A stretch of DNA of 64,000 nucleotides from Xanthomonas dyei (GCF_002939865.1 NZ_MDEE01000009.1:62001-126000), one strand, 5' to 3'. Positions 26,021 to 35,482 are shown, numbered from the stretch's first letter. Notes: a model not told the origin generated them from the sequence alone. Numbers and translations are program-made.

Positions 26021-27691
26021 ATGCGCGTGAATCCATTCTCGAGCAGCCGTTATCGAGTCGCCCCTGAACCGCACGGCCCAGCCTCACCCGATACGCCAAC
26101 GTCAAAGGCCAGCACGTCCCCCAAGCACGCGCTCTCTCAAGCCCCCAAGTCCGCAGCAGCGCAAGGCGTATCGAAATCTCAACGCGGCATGCTCGCCTCA
26201 GCGCGTAAATCGCTGACATTGCTGCGCAAGCAGCTGTCTCTGACATGCATGGGCTCCCCGACACTTGAAACAGCAGAGAGTCCGTCACCGCGCACCACCC
26301 CCATGTCGCCCAACGCAATGCCCGGTCGCACCAAGCAGATGCAGGGGAGGCAAGACCGCGTCGATGAACGTTTTCAATCACCCATCCCCGAAACAATGCG
26401 CCGCGACAAGGAGCAACCGCCGCCGCAGCGCATGCCAGCATCGCATTCGATGCCGATCACGCCCAAGCCTTCGTCGGCGCCTTCGTCAGCCCTGCCGCCC
26501 AATCGGCAGCCCTCACTGCGCAGCCTGGATCGGGAGCTGGCAGAGATCACCCAGCACTGCCACGCAATTAGAAATCAGCTGTTACAGGAAGGCCGGAGGG
26601 CAACGCCGCACGAGCTGCGGCTGCTCGATGAGCGTCAGGCCCTGATCGCCCAGCGCAAGGAGGTCAGCGATAGTCAGCTCAATGCAATGTTGGTAGCGCT
26701 CGCACCGATGGAAGATATCCGTGCACCGCGAGCCACGACCAGCGGTCACTCCAGGGTCCAGATGGACGTCATGCAGCACAATCGACGCGAGTTACGCAAG
26801 ATAAGAGAAAAATTCAGCGACAAAGAAGAAAGAAGCGTCGTGGACAGAAACTATGCGCGCGCACAACGGCGGCTGGAGTCTCTGAAGAAAGGCAACGCAC
26901 CCGACGACCAGATAGCGCGGCTGGAACGCATGATGCAGGGCTATGAAAACATGCTTGCGCTGGAACGGATGGCTGAAAGCACCGACAATCAGCTGGAGCA
27001 AGCCCCACCTACAAGACATTCCTTGGCGATTCCACCCAAGCCAGCGCCGATGCCTTCTCCGGCCCCACAGCTCAGTCGGCAACGCTCGCTGCGCAGCCTG
27101 GATCGGCAGTTGCTAGAGATCAACCAGCACTGCAGAGCAGTTAAAAATCAGCTGCTGAAGGAACGCCGGAAGGCAACTCCAGAAGAGCAGCAGCTGCTCG
27201 TTGAGTTTGCGACCCTGATTGCCGAGCGCAATGAAGTCCGCAAGAGTCAGCTCGATGCATTGTTGGTCGCACTTGCACCGATGCAAGACATCCGTGCACC
27301 GCGAACCACGACCAGCGGTTATTCCATGGTCCAGGGGGACGTCATGCAGCACAATCGACGCGAATTAATCAAACTGCGACAAATGTTCGCCGACAATAAA
27401 ATCGAAAGAAGCGTCTTGGACGCAAACTACGCGCGCGCAGAACGCCGGCTGGAGTCTCTGAAGAAAGGAAACACAGACGACCGCCAGATAGAGCGTCTGG
27501 AACGCATGATGCACGGCTACCAAAACATGCTTGCGTTGGAACAGATCGTCAAAAGCACAGACGATCAACTGGAAAGGCTGGGAGCGCCACGCCTGATGGC
27601 AAGCATCCCAACCACTGCCGAAGAGCGTCGACAGTCCCTCGAGAAAGAAAGAGATGCCCATCAGGAGGCACTCGACAACGGCTACTACTGA
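26021..27691 (+). CDS. Candidate type III-secreted effector with two tandem ~165-residue repeats
   Basis: A 556-residue protein without signal peptide or membrane span. The first ~160 residues are Ser/Pro/Thr-rich and disordered-looking, beginning MRVNPFSSSRYRVAPEPHGP, as usual for type III secretion signals. Two copies of a helical, charged domain follow, about residues 163-327 and 352-520. Each starts SLRSLDR and contains ALLVALAPM- or MLVALAPM-, DVMQHNRREL, RRLESLKKGN and NMLALE. Base composition is more AT-rich than neighbours, especially toward the 3' end. A PIP box with a correctly spaced -10 lies upstream, and AAAGGGAG is the ribosome site. I cannot match it to a named Xop family with confidence, so the effector role is inferred from promoter plus N-terminal style. 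Confidence 0.75.
   Translation: MRVNPFSSSRYRVAPEPHGPASPDTPTSKASTSPKHALSQAPKSAAAQGVSKSQRGMLASARKSLTLLRKQLSLTCMGSPTLETAESPSPRTTPMSPNAMPGRTKQMQGRQDRVDERFQSPIPETMRRDKEQPPPQRMPASHSMPITPKPSSAPSSALPPNRQPSLRSLDRELAEITQHCHAIRNQLLQEGRRATPHELRLLDERQALIAQRKEVSDSQLNAMLVALAPMEDIRAPRATTSGHSRVQMDVMQHNRRELRKIREKFSDKEERSVVDRNYARAQRRLESLKKGNAPDDQIARLERMMQGYENMLALERMAESTDNQLEQAPPTRHSLAIPPKPAPMPSPAPQLSRQRSLRSLDRQLLEINQHCRAVKNQLLKERRKATPEEQQLLVEFATLIAERNEVRKSQLDALLVALAPMQDIRAPRTTTSGYSMVQGDVMQHNRRELIKLRQMFADNKIERSVLDANYARAERRLESLKKGNTDDRQIERLERMMHGYQNMLALEQIVKSTDDQLERLGAPRLMASIPTTAEERRQSLEKERDAHQEALDNGYY
26507..27580 (+). repeat. Internal tandem duplication in the candidate effector
   Basis: Two units of about 500 bp, 26507-27000 and 27076-27580, are similar at DNA and protein level. 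Identical stretches include GACGTCATGCAGCACAATCG in both. The link between them is a Pro-rich spacer, PPKPAPMPSPAPQL. Confidence 0.9.
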
Positions 27692-27856
27692 AGATCCAAA
27701 CGTCGGTTCAGCGCAAATTCACCCCGCCCGGATGCCGCACATCCGGCATCCGACACCACGGCACGTGGCGGCGCATTCCGCACGCCACGCCGGGAGCCGC
27801 CAGCCCGCGTCCGGGCGACGAGCACACAGATGGCGATGGCGTGATTGACGCCGCCA

Positions 27857-29182
27857 TCAACGCTCCCACTGCGGGAACGGATCCTCCAGCAGTTGCCATT
27901 GCGCCGGGCCCTGGCGCAGTTCGTGATCGCTGAGCAGGCACGCGTCCAGCGCAGCGCGCGTGCGCGTCGTATCCATCTCCACACCGATCACGGCGAGCTC
28001 CTGGCGACGATCTCCCCATAGCGGGTGCCAGAGCCGCTGCATGGCGACGTACTCGATGGCATCGCCCACTTCATGCAGCTGCGGCAGCGGCGCGGTCCAG
28101 CATTGGGTCTGCTGCCGCTGCCAACCGATGTCGGTGTACGGCAGCGGCGTGATGCTGGTCTGCAGCCGCTCGCCGATCGATTGCGCATCCACGCGATGAC
28201 GTGCGGCAAACCAGAAGCCGGCGGCATTGGTCTGGGTGGCGCCACCCACGCTGGACAACTCGCCTACCCAATCCATGCGGCTGGCCAACCAGAAAAATCC
28301 CTTGCTGCGGATCACCTGCGGCAGCCCGTTGTGCACCATGCGCGCAAACCGCTGCGGGTGGAACGGCCGACGTGCGCGATACACGAAACTGCTGATGCCG
28401 TATTCCTCGGTCTCCGGCGTGTGCTCACCGCGCAGTTCCTGCATCCAGCCCGGCGCCAGCTGCGCACGGGTGAAATCGAACCGCTTGGTATCGAGCAACT
28501 GATGCAAGGGCACATCCCCGTGCGCCGCATCCACCATCGCCGCCTCGCGATTGAGCGCACGCAGCACCGCGCGCAGACGTTGCAGCTGCGATGCATCGAT
28601 ACGGTCGCACTTGCTGATCACCAGCACATCGGCGAACTCGACTTGTTCGCCCAGCAGTTGGACAACGCCGCGCGTATCGTCCGGCCCGGCTTGCTGACCC
28701 AGCTCGGCCAGCGTGGCGGCCGAGCCAAAATCCTCCAAGAACCGGCTGCCGTCCACCACCGTCACCATGGTGTCCAGGCGCGCGACATCCGACAGGCTGA
28801 AGCCGTCCGCATCGCGTACTGCAAAGGTGGCCGCCACCGGCATCGGTTCGGCGATGCCGGTCGATTCGATCAGCAGATAGTCGTAGCGGCGCTGCTCGGC
28901 CAGCCTGCGCACTTCCTGCAGCAGGTCGTCGCGCAGCGTGCAGCAGATGCAGCCGTTACTGAACTCCACCAGCGTCTCTTCGGTCCGCCGCAATGCGGCG
29001 CCGCCGTCGCGCACCAGCTGCGCATCGATGTTGATCTCGCTCATGTCGTTGACGATCACCGCCACCCGCAGGCCCTGTCGGTTGTGGAGGATGCGGTTGA
29101 GCAAGGTGGTCTTGCCGGCACCCAGAAAACCGGACAACACGGTGACGGGAAGACGCGGATCGCGGGCGGGGGACAGGGACAT
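27857..29182 (-). CDS. COG0523 GTPase (CobW/ZigA-like zinc metallochaperone)
   Basis: A 441-residue G3E-family GTPase. Walker A is GFLGAGKTT (residues 18-26), the metal motif CICC is at 78-81, ESTGIAEP follows, and ISKCD replaces the common NKxD. A CobW C-terminal domain lies in the last third. A Zur-like palindrome lies 25 bp upstream, so this is probably the zinc-starvation subgroup (ZigA/YeiR-type) that helps metallate proteins when zinc is scarce, rather than a cobalamin enzyme. It diverges from a MerC-like gene across that palindrome. ATG 29182 has GAGG upstream. Confidence 0.88.
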   Translation of the reverse strand: MSLSPARDPRLPVTVLSGFLGAGKTTLLNRILHNRQGLRVAVIVNDMSEINIDAQLVRDGGAALRRTEETLVEFSNGCICCTLRDDLLQEVRRLAEQRRYDYLLIESTGIAEPMPVAATFAVRDADGFSLSDVARLDTMVTVVDGSRFLEDFGSAATLAELGQQAGPDDTRGVVQLLGEQVEFADVLVISKCDRIDASQLQRLRAVLRALNREAAMVDAAHGDVPLHQLLDTKRFDFTRAQLAPGWMQELRGEHTPETEEYGISSFVYRARRPFHPQRFARMVHNGLPQVIRSKGFFWLASRMDWVGELSSVGGATQTNAAGFWFAARHRVDAQSIGERLQTSITPLPYTDIGWQRQQTQCWTAPLPQLHEVGDAIEYVAMQRLWHPLWGDRRQELAVIGVEMDTTRTRAALDACLLSDHELRQGPAQWQLLEDPFPQWER

Positions 29183-29206
29183 CCGGACAACCTCGGGAGA
29201 GTGAAG

Positions 29207-29221
29207 TGTTACTATATAACA
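29207..29221. promoter_or_regulatory. Candidate Zur box between divergent genes
   Basis: TGTTACTATATAACA has 5-bp perfect arms (TGTTA/TAACA) around CTATA, within a longer AT-rich near-palindrome. It resembles gammaproteobacterial Zur sites (TGTTATANTATAACA). It lies between a zinc-type COG0523 gene and a MerC-like gene and could control both. Confidence 0.7.
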
Positions 29222-29243
29222 ATTACTCAACGAGACCGTGTCC

Positions 29244-29630
29244 ATGCGTGCAACCGCTTCGTTACTGGATACCTCGGCCATCGCCTTGTCCGGCCTGTGC
29301 CTGCTGCATTGCCTGGCACTGCCTCTGCTGGCCGTTGCGCTGCCACTGCTGGGTGCCTGGAGCCGGGCCGAATGGGTGCACGTGGTGTTTGCCGCTGCGG
29401 CGGTGCCGCTGAGCGGTTTCGCGCTGTGGAGCACGCATCGACGCCACGCGCTACCGGCGCCGGTGTGGGTGTTGGCGGGACTTGGACTGGCCGGCCTGGC
29501 GTTGGGCGCCAGCGGCATTGCAGGCGGTACCCTGGAAACCCCCATCACGGTCACCGGCAGCCTGCTGCTGGCCAGCGCGCATCTGCTCAATCTGCGGCTG
29601 CGCCGCCGCGTGGGGCGGTGTGAGAGCTAA
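29244..29630 (+). CDS. MerC-domain membrane protein
   Basis: A 128-residue protein with four predicted membrane spans: around residues 10-35 (with [13 protein letters not shown]), 43-60, 72-90 and 95-115. The Cys pair in LCLLHC and the four-span layout match the MerC family of metal-uptake proteins. Next to a Zur-like box and a zinc-type GTPase, zinc or another divalent metal is a likelier substrate than mercury. No mer genes are seen. Start at ATG 29244. Confidence 0.8.
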   Translation: MRATASLLDTSAIALSGLCLLHCLALPLLAVALPLLGAWSRAEWVHVVFAAAAVPLSGFALWSTHRRHALPAPVWVLAGLGLAGLALGASGIAGGTLETPITVTGSLLLASAHLLNLRLRRRVGRCES

Positions 29631-29919
29631 ACCTGCTGCGGCCCGGCCCGGCCTAGACAGCGTTGTAGACGATGGCGTTCAAACTGCGCGCAGGCGGTGC
29701 AATCACACGCGCTGATGGCCGTTTTGGCGAAGACTCGCCGCTGCGATCGCTGCACCGGCTATCGGCGCGATGGCGTTTGCCGGCGTCGCTGCTGCACACG
29801 CGCCTGATCGCAGGCATCGGCGACAACATGCCTTCGTGATCCGGCAACACGGCGACGTATGTAGTTGGCCGCTGCATGCGCGCACCAGCACCGCCGCGAT
29901 CACCGCGCCCCGGCGTCGC

Positions 29920-31638
29920 CTACAACGAAAAGCCCAACAACACCGGGTCGTGATCGGAGCTGCGCCACGGGCCGGGAAGGTTGCGCTTGGCGTAGCCGGC
30001 GGCGTCCATCGCATCGGCATTGACGTGCCATTCCACTGCGCCGCGCAGTTGCTTGGCCATCGCCGGGCTGAGCAGCGCATGGTCCAGGCGCCCGCTCATG
30101 CCGTCGTAGACGTAACTGTAGGGCTGCTTCACCCCAGCCACCGCAAAGGCGTCCTGCCAGCCGCTGGCGCGCAGGCTGCGCATCGGCGTTTCCATTGCGT
30201 AGGCGTTGAAGTCGCCCAGCAACACGGCCAGCTTGGTCTGCGCGCCGGTCGGGTCGGTCTGCAGCCATTGGTGCAGGCGCTTGGCCGATTCGGTGCGCGT
30301 GGCATTCCAGCACGCTTGGCCGTCCTGCTGGTCGGCATCGGCGCCGCTGGCGTTGCCGCAGCCCTTGGACTTGAAGTGGTTGGCGACCACCACGAAGGTG
30401 GCGCCGCGGCTGCTGCGGAACGCCTGCGCCAGCGGCACACGGCTGTGGTTGTCGAACGGCCCGCCGGTTAGCGTGGCCGGCTTGCCCACCGGGGTAACCT
30501 GCGCGCTGCGATAGAGCATGCCGACCCGGATCGCGTCTTCGCCCGGGCCGCTGGCGGTATCGACAAACTGCCAGTCCTTGTCCTTGCCGGCGGCGTTGAG
30601 CGCGGCCACCAGCTGCGCGATGGCCGCATCGGCGCCGTTGCCGTCGTTTTCCAGCTCCATCAGCGCAGCCACGTCGGCCTGCAGCGGCACGATGGTGGCA
30701 ACCAGCTTGGTCAGCTGGGCCTGGAATTGCTCGTGCGTGCGCGCGCCGCGCTTGGTCGGGAAACCGCCGCCGCGGCCATTGCCGTTGAAGAAGTTCTCCA
30801 GATTGAATGAGGCAATGCGCAGATCGCCGCCGACCTGCGGCGCCACCGCCGTCGGCATGGCCGGCAGCGTGAGCGGGTTCAGCACCTGGATGCGGTATTG
30901 GCCGTCGTAGCGCTGGTCGACGATGCCGTCGACCGACTTGAGCAGGCTGCCGCTGCGCAGCACCGCCTCGGGTTGCAGATACGACACCGTCTTGGGGCTG
31001 CGTCCATTGCGCGCATCGTCCAGCAGCACGCGGCGGCGCGCGTTCTCGGTTTCGACCTGGGCAAAGGCCGGGGTGCCGGCGGCGGCCACTTCGCTCGGCT
31101 GCCACAGCCGCCCGCCGAATGCGGCGACCAGCTCGCCGTAGGTGTCCAGACGGTCGCTGCCGTTGAGCGTCAGCGCGGCGATGCGCACGTGCTCGCCTTC
31201 CAGCGCTTCCCAGTTGGCCGGCGGCCCGCTGAGCATCCGCACCGGCACCGGCTGGCCGCTGGCGAGCCGTTCGATGCTGCTGGCATCCACCGACGTCAGA
31301 CTCGCCTCGCCGCCTGCCGAGACCTCGCGCACTGTGCCGACGATGCGGACGCGATCGCCCACCGCCACCTCGACATTGCCGGCACCGGTGACGAACAGCC
31401 CATGCGAGCGCCGCGGCTCGAAGCCGGGCTGCTGCACGAACAGGCCGGCCAGCCCGGCACGCGTATCGGCGGTGACGATGCCTTCCACGTCGACCACGCG
31501 GCCGTCGTAGGGGCTGCGGGTGTCCTCGCCCTGTACATCGGCAATCGACAAACGCTGCGGCGCGCTACCTGCCGCGCTGCATAGCAGCGGCGCCAGCACA
31601 CCGATCACACCGAGCACAAGCAGCGGGCAACGCGACAT
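29920..31638 (-). CDS. Secreted endonuclease/exonuclease/phosphatase-family nuclease (ExeM/NucH type)
   Basis: A 572-residue protein with a signal peptide (MSRCPLLVLGVIGVLAPLLC to about residue 23). An OB-like domain (residues ~30-190) precedes a C-terminal EEP nuclease domain. The latter shows IASFNLENFFN, ALMELENDG (metal Glu), VANHFKSKGCG, LLGDFNAY and RSSDHDPVLLG (catalytic His). This matches the ExeM/NucH extracellular DNase family, involved in DNA use and biofilm turnover. It is monocistronic; the downstream region to the MerC gene is gene-free for 289 bp. Confidence 0.92.
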   Translation of the reverse strand: MSRCPLLVLGVIGVLAPLLCSAAGSAPQRLSIADVQGEDTRSPYDGRVVDVEGIVTADTRAGLAGLFVQQPGFEPRRSHGLFVTGAGNVEVAVGDRVRIVGTVREVSAGGEASLTSVDASSIERLASGQPVPVRMLSGPPANWEALEGEHVRIAALTLNGSDRLDTYGELVAAFGGRLWQPSEVAAAGTPAFAQVETENARRRVLLDDARNGRSPKTVSYLQPEAVLRSGSLLKSVDGIVDQRYDGQYRIQVLNPLTLPAMPTAVAPQVGGDLRIASFNLENFFNGNGRGGGFPTKRGARTHEQFQAQLTKLVATIVPLQADVAALMELENDGNGADAAIAQLVAALNAAGKDKDWQFVDTASGPGEDAIRVGMLYRSAQVTPVGKPATLTGGPFDNHSRVPLAQAFRSSRGATFVVVANHFKSKGCGNASGADADQQDGQACWNATRTESAKRLHQWLQTDPTGAQTKLAVLLGDFNAYAMETPMRSLRASGWQDAFAVAGVKQPYSYVYDGMSGRLDHALLSPAMAKQLRGAVEWHVNADAMDAAGYAKRNLPGPWRSSDHDPVLLGFSL

Positions 31639-32075
31639 CGAAACACTCCAGAAAATGGATCAAACGCAAACGCCGCCCCAAAGGCGGCGCGTGATGGCAG
31701 GGGCGCAGAGGCAGGCTAACAAACCGCAGTGAAGTGCCGCCAGATCATCCGTCGGCAGATGATGCAGAACAGATGGTGCAAACCAATGGCCGCGGGTGAG
31801 CGCGGTTGTCGTGCGGCGCTGACTGGCCGACCGTGCAACGAAGCGCAATCGACCCGACAAGCCGCCTCAGCAGACTCCCCCACCGCAGTGGACACGGGCC
31901 GGCCTTCAGCCAGGCCCGATCCCGCAACGACTTGAAGCGGTTAGCAAAACGTAGCGAACAGTCGTCAGCTGGGCGTGGACGGCGTGGAGGAACCGGAGTG
32001 GACGCGTAGTCCATGCCGCACCCAGCACCGGCCGCGCTCGCCTGGCGATGAGCACGGTCGGTTTGTTAGCCGCTC
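31639..32075. other. Gene-free region ahead of the nuclease gene
   Basis: 437 bp. The left part must hold the nuclease promoter. The right part, 31936-32075, is copy C of the dispersed repeat. A solitary end-like motif GGCTAACAAACCGC at about 31713 may be another repeat remnant. Confidence 0.6.
31936..32075 (-). repeat. Dispersed intergenic repeat with inverted ends, copy C
   Basis: The best-preserved ends: left AGCGGTTAGCAAAACG and, on the other strand at the right, AGCGGCTAACAAACCG, giving ~16-bp imperfect terminal inverted repeats. Read on the minus strand, the inside (GCGCGGCCGGTGCTGGGTG, GACTACGCGTCCAC) matches copies A and B. The right end abuts the stop codon of the cytochrome gene. 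Confidence 0.82.
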
Positions 32076-32594
32076 TTATTTCAGATTGCCCAGCATCCAG
32101 TCGACAGTGGCGCGCACCTGTTCTTCGGTCAGCCCCGGGTTGCCACCCTTGGCCGGCATGATGCCGCCATCCGGGCCGGTGTAGCCCTCGATCGCGTGCT
32201 TGTACAAGGTGTCCTTGCCCTGGGCGATACGCGCGTCCCAATGCGAATGGTCCAGCGTCGGCGCCTTGCCCACGCCGGTGGTGTGGCAGGCGGTGCACAG
32301 GTTGTTGAAGATGGTCTTGCCGTCGGTGGTGCCACCGTAGGCGGACTGCGAGGATGCCTTGGCCAGCGCGGCCGCCTGGGCCGCAGCCTGTGCGGCTGCA
32401 CCGGTGGTGCCGGCATACACCGCGCCAGCCGGTGCGATGCGCTGCTGTACGCGCTTGGCGGCAGTCGGCGAGACCTCATCGGGAATGGCACGTTGCAAAT
32501 AGGCTGCCAGGGCGATCAAGCCCAGGGTGATCACCACCAGTAAACCGATCACCATCGAGAATTTTTTCAGGAACTCGAGGTCGTAATTCCGCAC
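32076..32594 (-). CDS. Membrane-anchored cytochrome c5-type protein
   Basis: A 172-residue c-type cytochrome with an N-terminal anchor (MVIGLLVVITLGLIALAAYL, residues 14-33) and one haem site CTACH (residues 100-104). The distal Met is in IMPAKGG, the class I cytochrome c5 pattern. An Ala-rich linker separates anchor and haem domain. It should carry electrons in the periplasm near terminal oxidases. I chose the GTG start at 32594 because GGTGAG lies 7 nt upstream and it gives a short charged N terminus; a start at Met14 would clip the anchor. Confidence 0.87.
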   Translation of the reverse strand: MRNYDLEFLKKFSMVIGLLVVITLGLIALAAYLQRAIPDEVSPTAAKRVQQRIAPAGAVYAGTTGAAAQAAAQAAALAKASSQSAYGGTTDGKTIFNNLCTACHTTGVGKAPTLDHSHWDARIAQGKDTLYKHAIEGYTGPDGGIMPAKGGNPGLTEEQVRATVDWMLGNLK

Positions 32595-32798
32595 GCGCTC
32601 ACCCCTGGCTGTTGGTCGAAGACCTCTGCTAGCGCCGGAGTATAGAGCACATTTCATGCCAGTCTGACCAGCGTGCATGACAGTTTTTGCCGCGATGTGC
32701 GCTGCGCCCTGACGGGCTGTCGCTCCCGTGCGCGGCCACGCTCGCGCCCGCCGACGAATTGCCGCAATGCCGCATGACACGTTGGTCTCTGCGAAGGG

Positions 32799-32818
32799 AA
32801 TTGCGTATCATTCCCATC
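32799..32818 (+). promoter_or_regulatory. Candidate Fur box before the iron-type cluster
   Basis: AATTGCGTATCATTCCCATC resembles the GCGAATNATTCTCATT form of Fur site. It lies about 60 bp before the DUF4198 gene that opens a cluster typical of siderophore uptake loci. Confidence 0.55.
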
Positions 32819-32875
32819 AACCCACGGTGACGCGCCTGCTGCCTCGCCCGGTCCCGTCTACGAGGAGTCGCCGCC

Positions 32876-33520
32876 ATGAAGTCCTTCCTGCTGTCCTGCC
32901 TGGCTTTGGCCAGCATCAGTGTGTCCGCCCAGGCCCACGAAATCTGGATCGAACGCGATGGCAGCGGCCCGGTCCGCATCTTCTTCGGCGAGCCCGCGCA
33001 GGAGACCCTCGACCACGGCCAGGACGAGATCAAGCGCGTGGTCAAGCCGAGCGTGTTCGGCACCGCCGGCAAGGCTGGCGCCCTGACGCGCGGCAACGAC
33101 GTCCTGACCGCGCCGCTGGCTGGCGCCGGCGATGCATGGCTGCGCGATGACAGCGTGTTCGAGCCGTGGAAGGGCGAAGCCGGCGGGTTCGAGACGGTGA
33201 GCTATTACGCTCGTGCCGGGCGCAGCACGCCGGCGGGCAAGCTCGATCTGGAGCTAGTGCCCACCGCCGCCAACGGCAGCACGCTGACCGTGCTCTATCG
33301 CAACAAGCCGCTGCCCAAGGCCGAGGTCACCGTGATCGACCCGCAGAAGTGGCAAAAGACCCTGACCTCCGACGACAACGGCCAGGTCACCCTGCCCGCG
33401 CTGCGCGCCGGTCGCCACATCCTGGTGGTCAACAACAAGGAGCCGGTGACGCGTGAGATCGCCGGCAAGCAGGTGTCGATGGTGCATCACATCAGCACAC
33501 TCACCTTCGTCGCCGAATAA
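32876..33520 (+). CDS. DUF4198-type periplasmic protein
   Basis: A 214-residue exported protein (signal MKSFLLSCLALASISVSAQA, cleavage before HEIWIERD). The His right after cleavage and the C-terminal MVHHIS suggest metal contact. The second half (LTVLYRNKPLPKAEVTVIDP to the end) is an Ig/Cna-like beta domain, as in DUF4198 proteins often linked to nickel or iron uptake. The next genes encode DUF3649, PepSY and DUF3325 membrane proteins, a set common beside TonB-dependent siderophore receptors. No receptor gene is in the window. Confidence 0.82.
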   Translation: MKSFLLSCLALASISVSAQAHEIWIERDGSGPVRIFFGEPAQETLDHGQDEIKRVVKPSVFGTAGKAGALTRGNDVLTAPLAGAGDAWLRDDSVFEPWKGEAGGFETVSYYARAGRSTPAGKLDLELVPTAANGSTLTVLYRNKPLPKAEVTVIDPQKWQKTLTSDDNGQVTLPALRAGRHILVVNNKEPVTREIAGKQVSMVHHISTLTFVAE

Positions 33521-33557
33521 GCATCGCTCCCGCTCATCCACGTCTGCCGCCCGCCTG

Positions 33558-33869
33558 ATGTCCAGCTCATCGCCCCTGTCGCTTCCGTGGTTCCGGCGCC
33601 CGTGGCTGGGCGTGCTTGCGCGCACGCTGGCGGCGATTTTCGGCGGCTACGCGCTGGCCAGCGCGACCAATCTCTTGCTTGCACTGGTCTTGCCGTTGCC
33701 GCGTAGCGAAGCGGTGCTGACCAGCATGCTGGTGGGCATCGTGGTGTGCGCGTGCGCGCCGCTGTGGGCATTCGCCACCGCCAGCGTCTGGCGTGCCTGG
33801 GCCGGCATTGCAGTGCCGGCAGCGCTGATGTTTGCGCTGGCGGGCTGGCTGCAACGGGGTATGGCATGA
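33558..33869 (+). CDS. DUF3649 small membrane protein
   Basis: A 103-residue protein with three hydrophobic spans, about residues 19-45, 53-75 and 80-98. It starts with a short Ser/Pro-rich cytoplasmic tail. The family (DUF3649, often called iron uptake protein) regularly precedes a PepSY-TM protein, as here. The stop overlaps the next start by 4 nt (ATGA), so both are translated together. Confidence 0.82.
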   Translation: MSSSSPLSLPWFRRPWLGVLARTLAAIFGGYALASATNLLLALVLPLPRSEAVLTSMLVGIVVCACAPLWAFATASVWRAWAGIAVPAALMFALAGWLQRGMA

Positions 33870-35482
33870 AGCAGGGATTCCGCCAGTCGATGGCTTGGTT
33901 GCATACCTGGACCGGGCTGCTGGTCGGCTGGGTGTTGCTGCTGATCTTCATGGGCGGCACGGCCAGTTATTACCGCGACGAAATCAGCCGCTGGATGCGC
34001 CCGGAGCTGCCCACCACCACGGTGAGCACAGAGATCGCACTGCGCAGCGCCGAACGCTATCTGCAAACGCATGCGGCCGATGCGTTGAGCTGGAACATCA
34101 CCTTGCCGGAAACGCGCAACCCGGTGGTGAGCATGTACTGGCAAAACCCTGCGCCCGCCGACGGCAAACCGGCAGGCCGTGGGCAGCTGTACGGCAATGC
34201 CATCATCGACCCGACCACCGGCCAGGAGATCGCCGCGCGCGGCACGCTCGGCGGCGAGTTCTTCTACCGGCTGCATTTCGATCTGCATTATCTGCCGGTG
34301 CTGTGGGCGCGCTATATCGTGGGGTTCTGCGCGATGTTCATGCTGGTGGCGATCATCAGCGGCGTAATCACGCACAAGAAGATCTTCAAGGACTTCTTTA
34401 CCTTCCGCCCGGGCAAAGGCCTGCGCTCGTGGCTGGATTTCCATAACGTCAGCGCGGTGACCGCGTTGCCGTACCACGCGATGATCACCTACACCGGCAT
34501 CGTGACCTTGATGTTCATGTACCTGCCGTGGGGCATCAAGGCACGCTATGCCGACGACCAAATGCGCTTCTACGACGAGTCGGCCAACCGCGTGGCCGAT
34601 ACGCGCAAGGCGGCTGGTACGCCAGCGCGCATGCGGCCGCTGGCGCAGTTTGTGGAGCGTGCGCGCCGTGACCTGCGCGGGGCCGACATCGGCAACGTGG
34701 CGGTGTCGCTGCCCAACGATGCGCATGCCGCCGTTGGCGTGAGTCAGTTGGCAGCCAAGCTGTCCACCACTGCGCCGTCGATGCTGTACGACGCGGTCAG
34801 CGGCGAGCGCCTGCAACGCAGTCGCGTGCCCGGCGGCGCGAGCGAAACACGCGGCGTGATGGTCGGCCTGCATATCGCGCACTTCGCCGGCCCCTGGTTA
34901 CGCGTGCTGTTTTTCAGTTCCGGACTGCTGGGCTGTTTGATGGTGGCCAGCGGCGTGGTGATGTGGGCGGTGAAAGAACGGCCCAAGCATCTGAAGGCCG
35001 GCCGTATCGGGTTTGGATTGCGCCTGGTCGATGCACTCAATATCGGCACGGTAGCCGGCTTGCCGATCGCCTTTGCCAGTTTCTTCTGGGCCAACCGACT
35101 GTTGCCGGTGACGCTGGAATCGCGCGCGGCGATGGAAGCGAACCTGTTCTTCGTCGCCTGGGGCACTGCGTTGCTGGCCGCCTTTGTGTGGCCGCGTCGC
35201 GCGATGTGGAGCTGGCAGCTGTACATAGGCGCCGCCTTGTTCGCGCTAGTGCCGCTAGTCAACGCAGTGACCACCGACGTGCATCTGGGCGTGACGCTGC
35301 CGGCCGGGCAATGGGCGCTGGCCGGTGTCGATCTGGTCTGCCTGGGCCTGGGCGTGTGCCTGGGTATCGCCGGCTGGCGCCTGCAACGGTGGAAGGCGCC
35401 GCAATCGGCAGCCGCGCGCCGCGCACGCACCAAGACTGCGACTGCGGTGCAAAACAACGTCCCCGTGCAGGAAGGCGCATGA
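33866..35482 (+). CDS. PepSY-associated transmembrane protein (siderophore/iron reductase type)
   Basis: A 538-residue inner-membrane protein. The N-terminal signature FRQSMAWLHTWTGLLVGWV opens the first span and holds a conserved His. Later spans include YIVGFCAMFMLVAIISGVIT and a C-terminal group of four. A periplasmic PepSY-like region lies between. Conserved His residues such as HKKIF, DFHN, PYHAM and GLHIAHFAG fit haem or metal binding. This family is thought to reduce ferric siderophores in the periplasm. It is coupled by 4-nt overlaps to DUF3649 before and DUF3325 after. Confidence 0.88.
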   Translation: MKQGFRQSMAWLHTWTGLLVGWVLLLIFMGGTASYYRDEISRWMRPELPTTTVSTEIALRSAERYLQTHAADALSWNITLPETRNPVVSMYWQNPAPADGKPAGRGQLYGNAIIDPTTGQEIAARGTLGGEFFYRLHFDLHYLPVLWARYIVGFCAMFMLVAIISGVITHKKIFKDFFTFRPGKGLRSWLDFHNVSAVTALPYHAMITYTGIVTLMFMYLPWGIKARYADDQMRFYDESANRVADTRKAAGTPARMRPLAQFVERARRDLRGADIGNVAVSLPNDAHAAVGVSQLAAKLSTTAPSMLYDAVSGERLQRSRVPGGASETRGVMVGLHIAHFAGPWLRVLFFSSGLLGCLMVASGVVMWAVKERPKHLKAGRIGFGLRLVDALNIGTVAGLPIAFASFFWANRLLPVTLESRAAMEANLFFVAWGTALLAAFVWPRRAMWSWQLYIGAALFALVPLVNAVTTDVHLGVTLPAGQWALAGVDLVCLGLGVCLGIAGWRLQRWKAPQSAAARRARTKTATAVQNNVPVQEGA

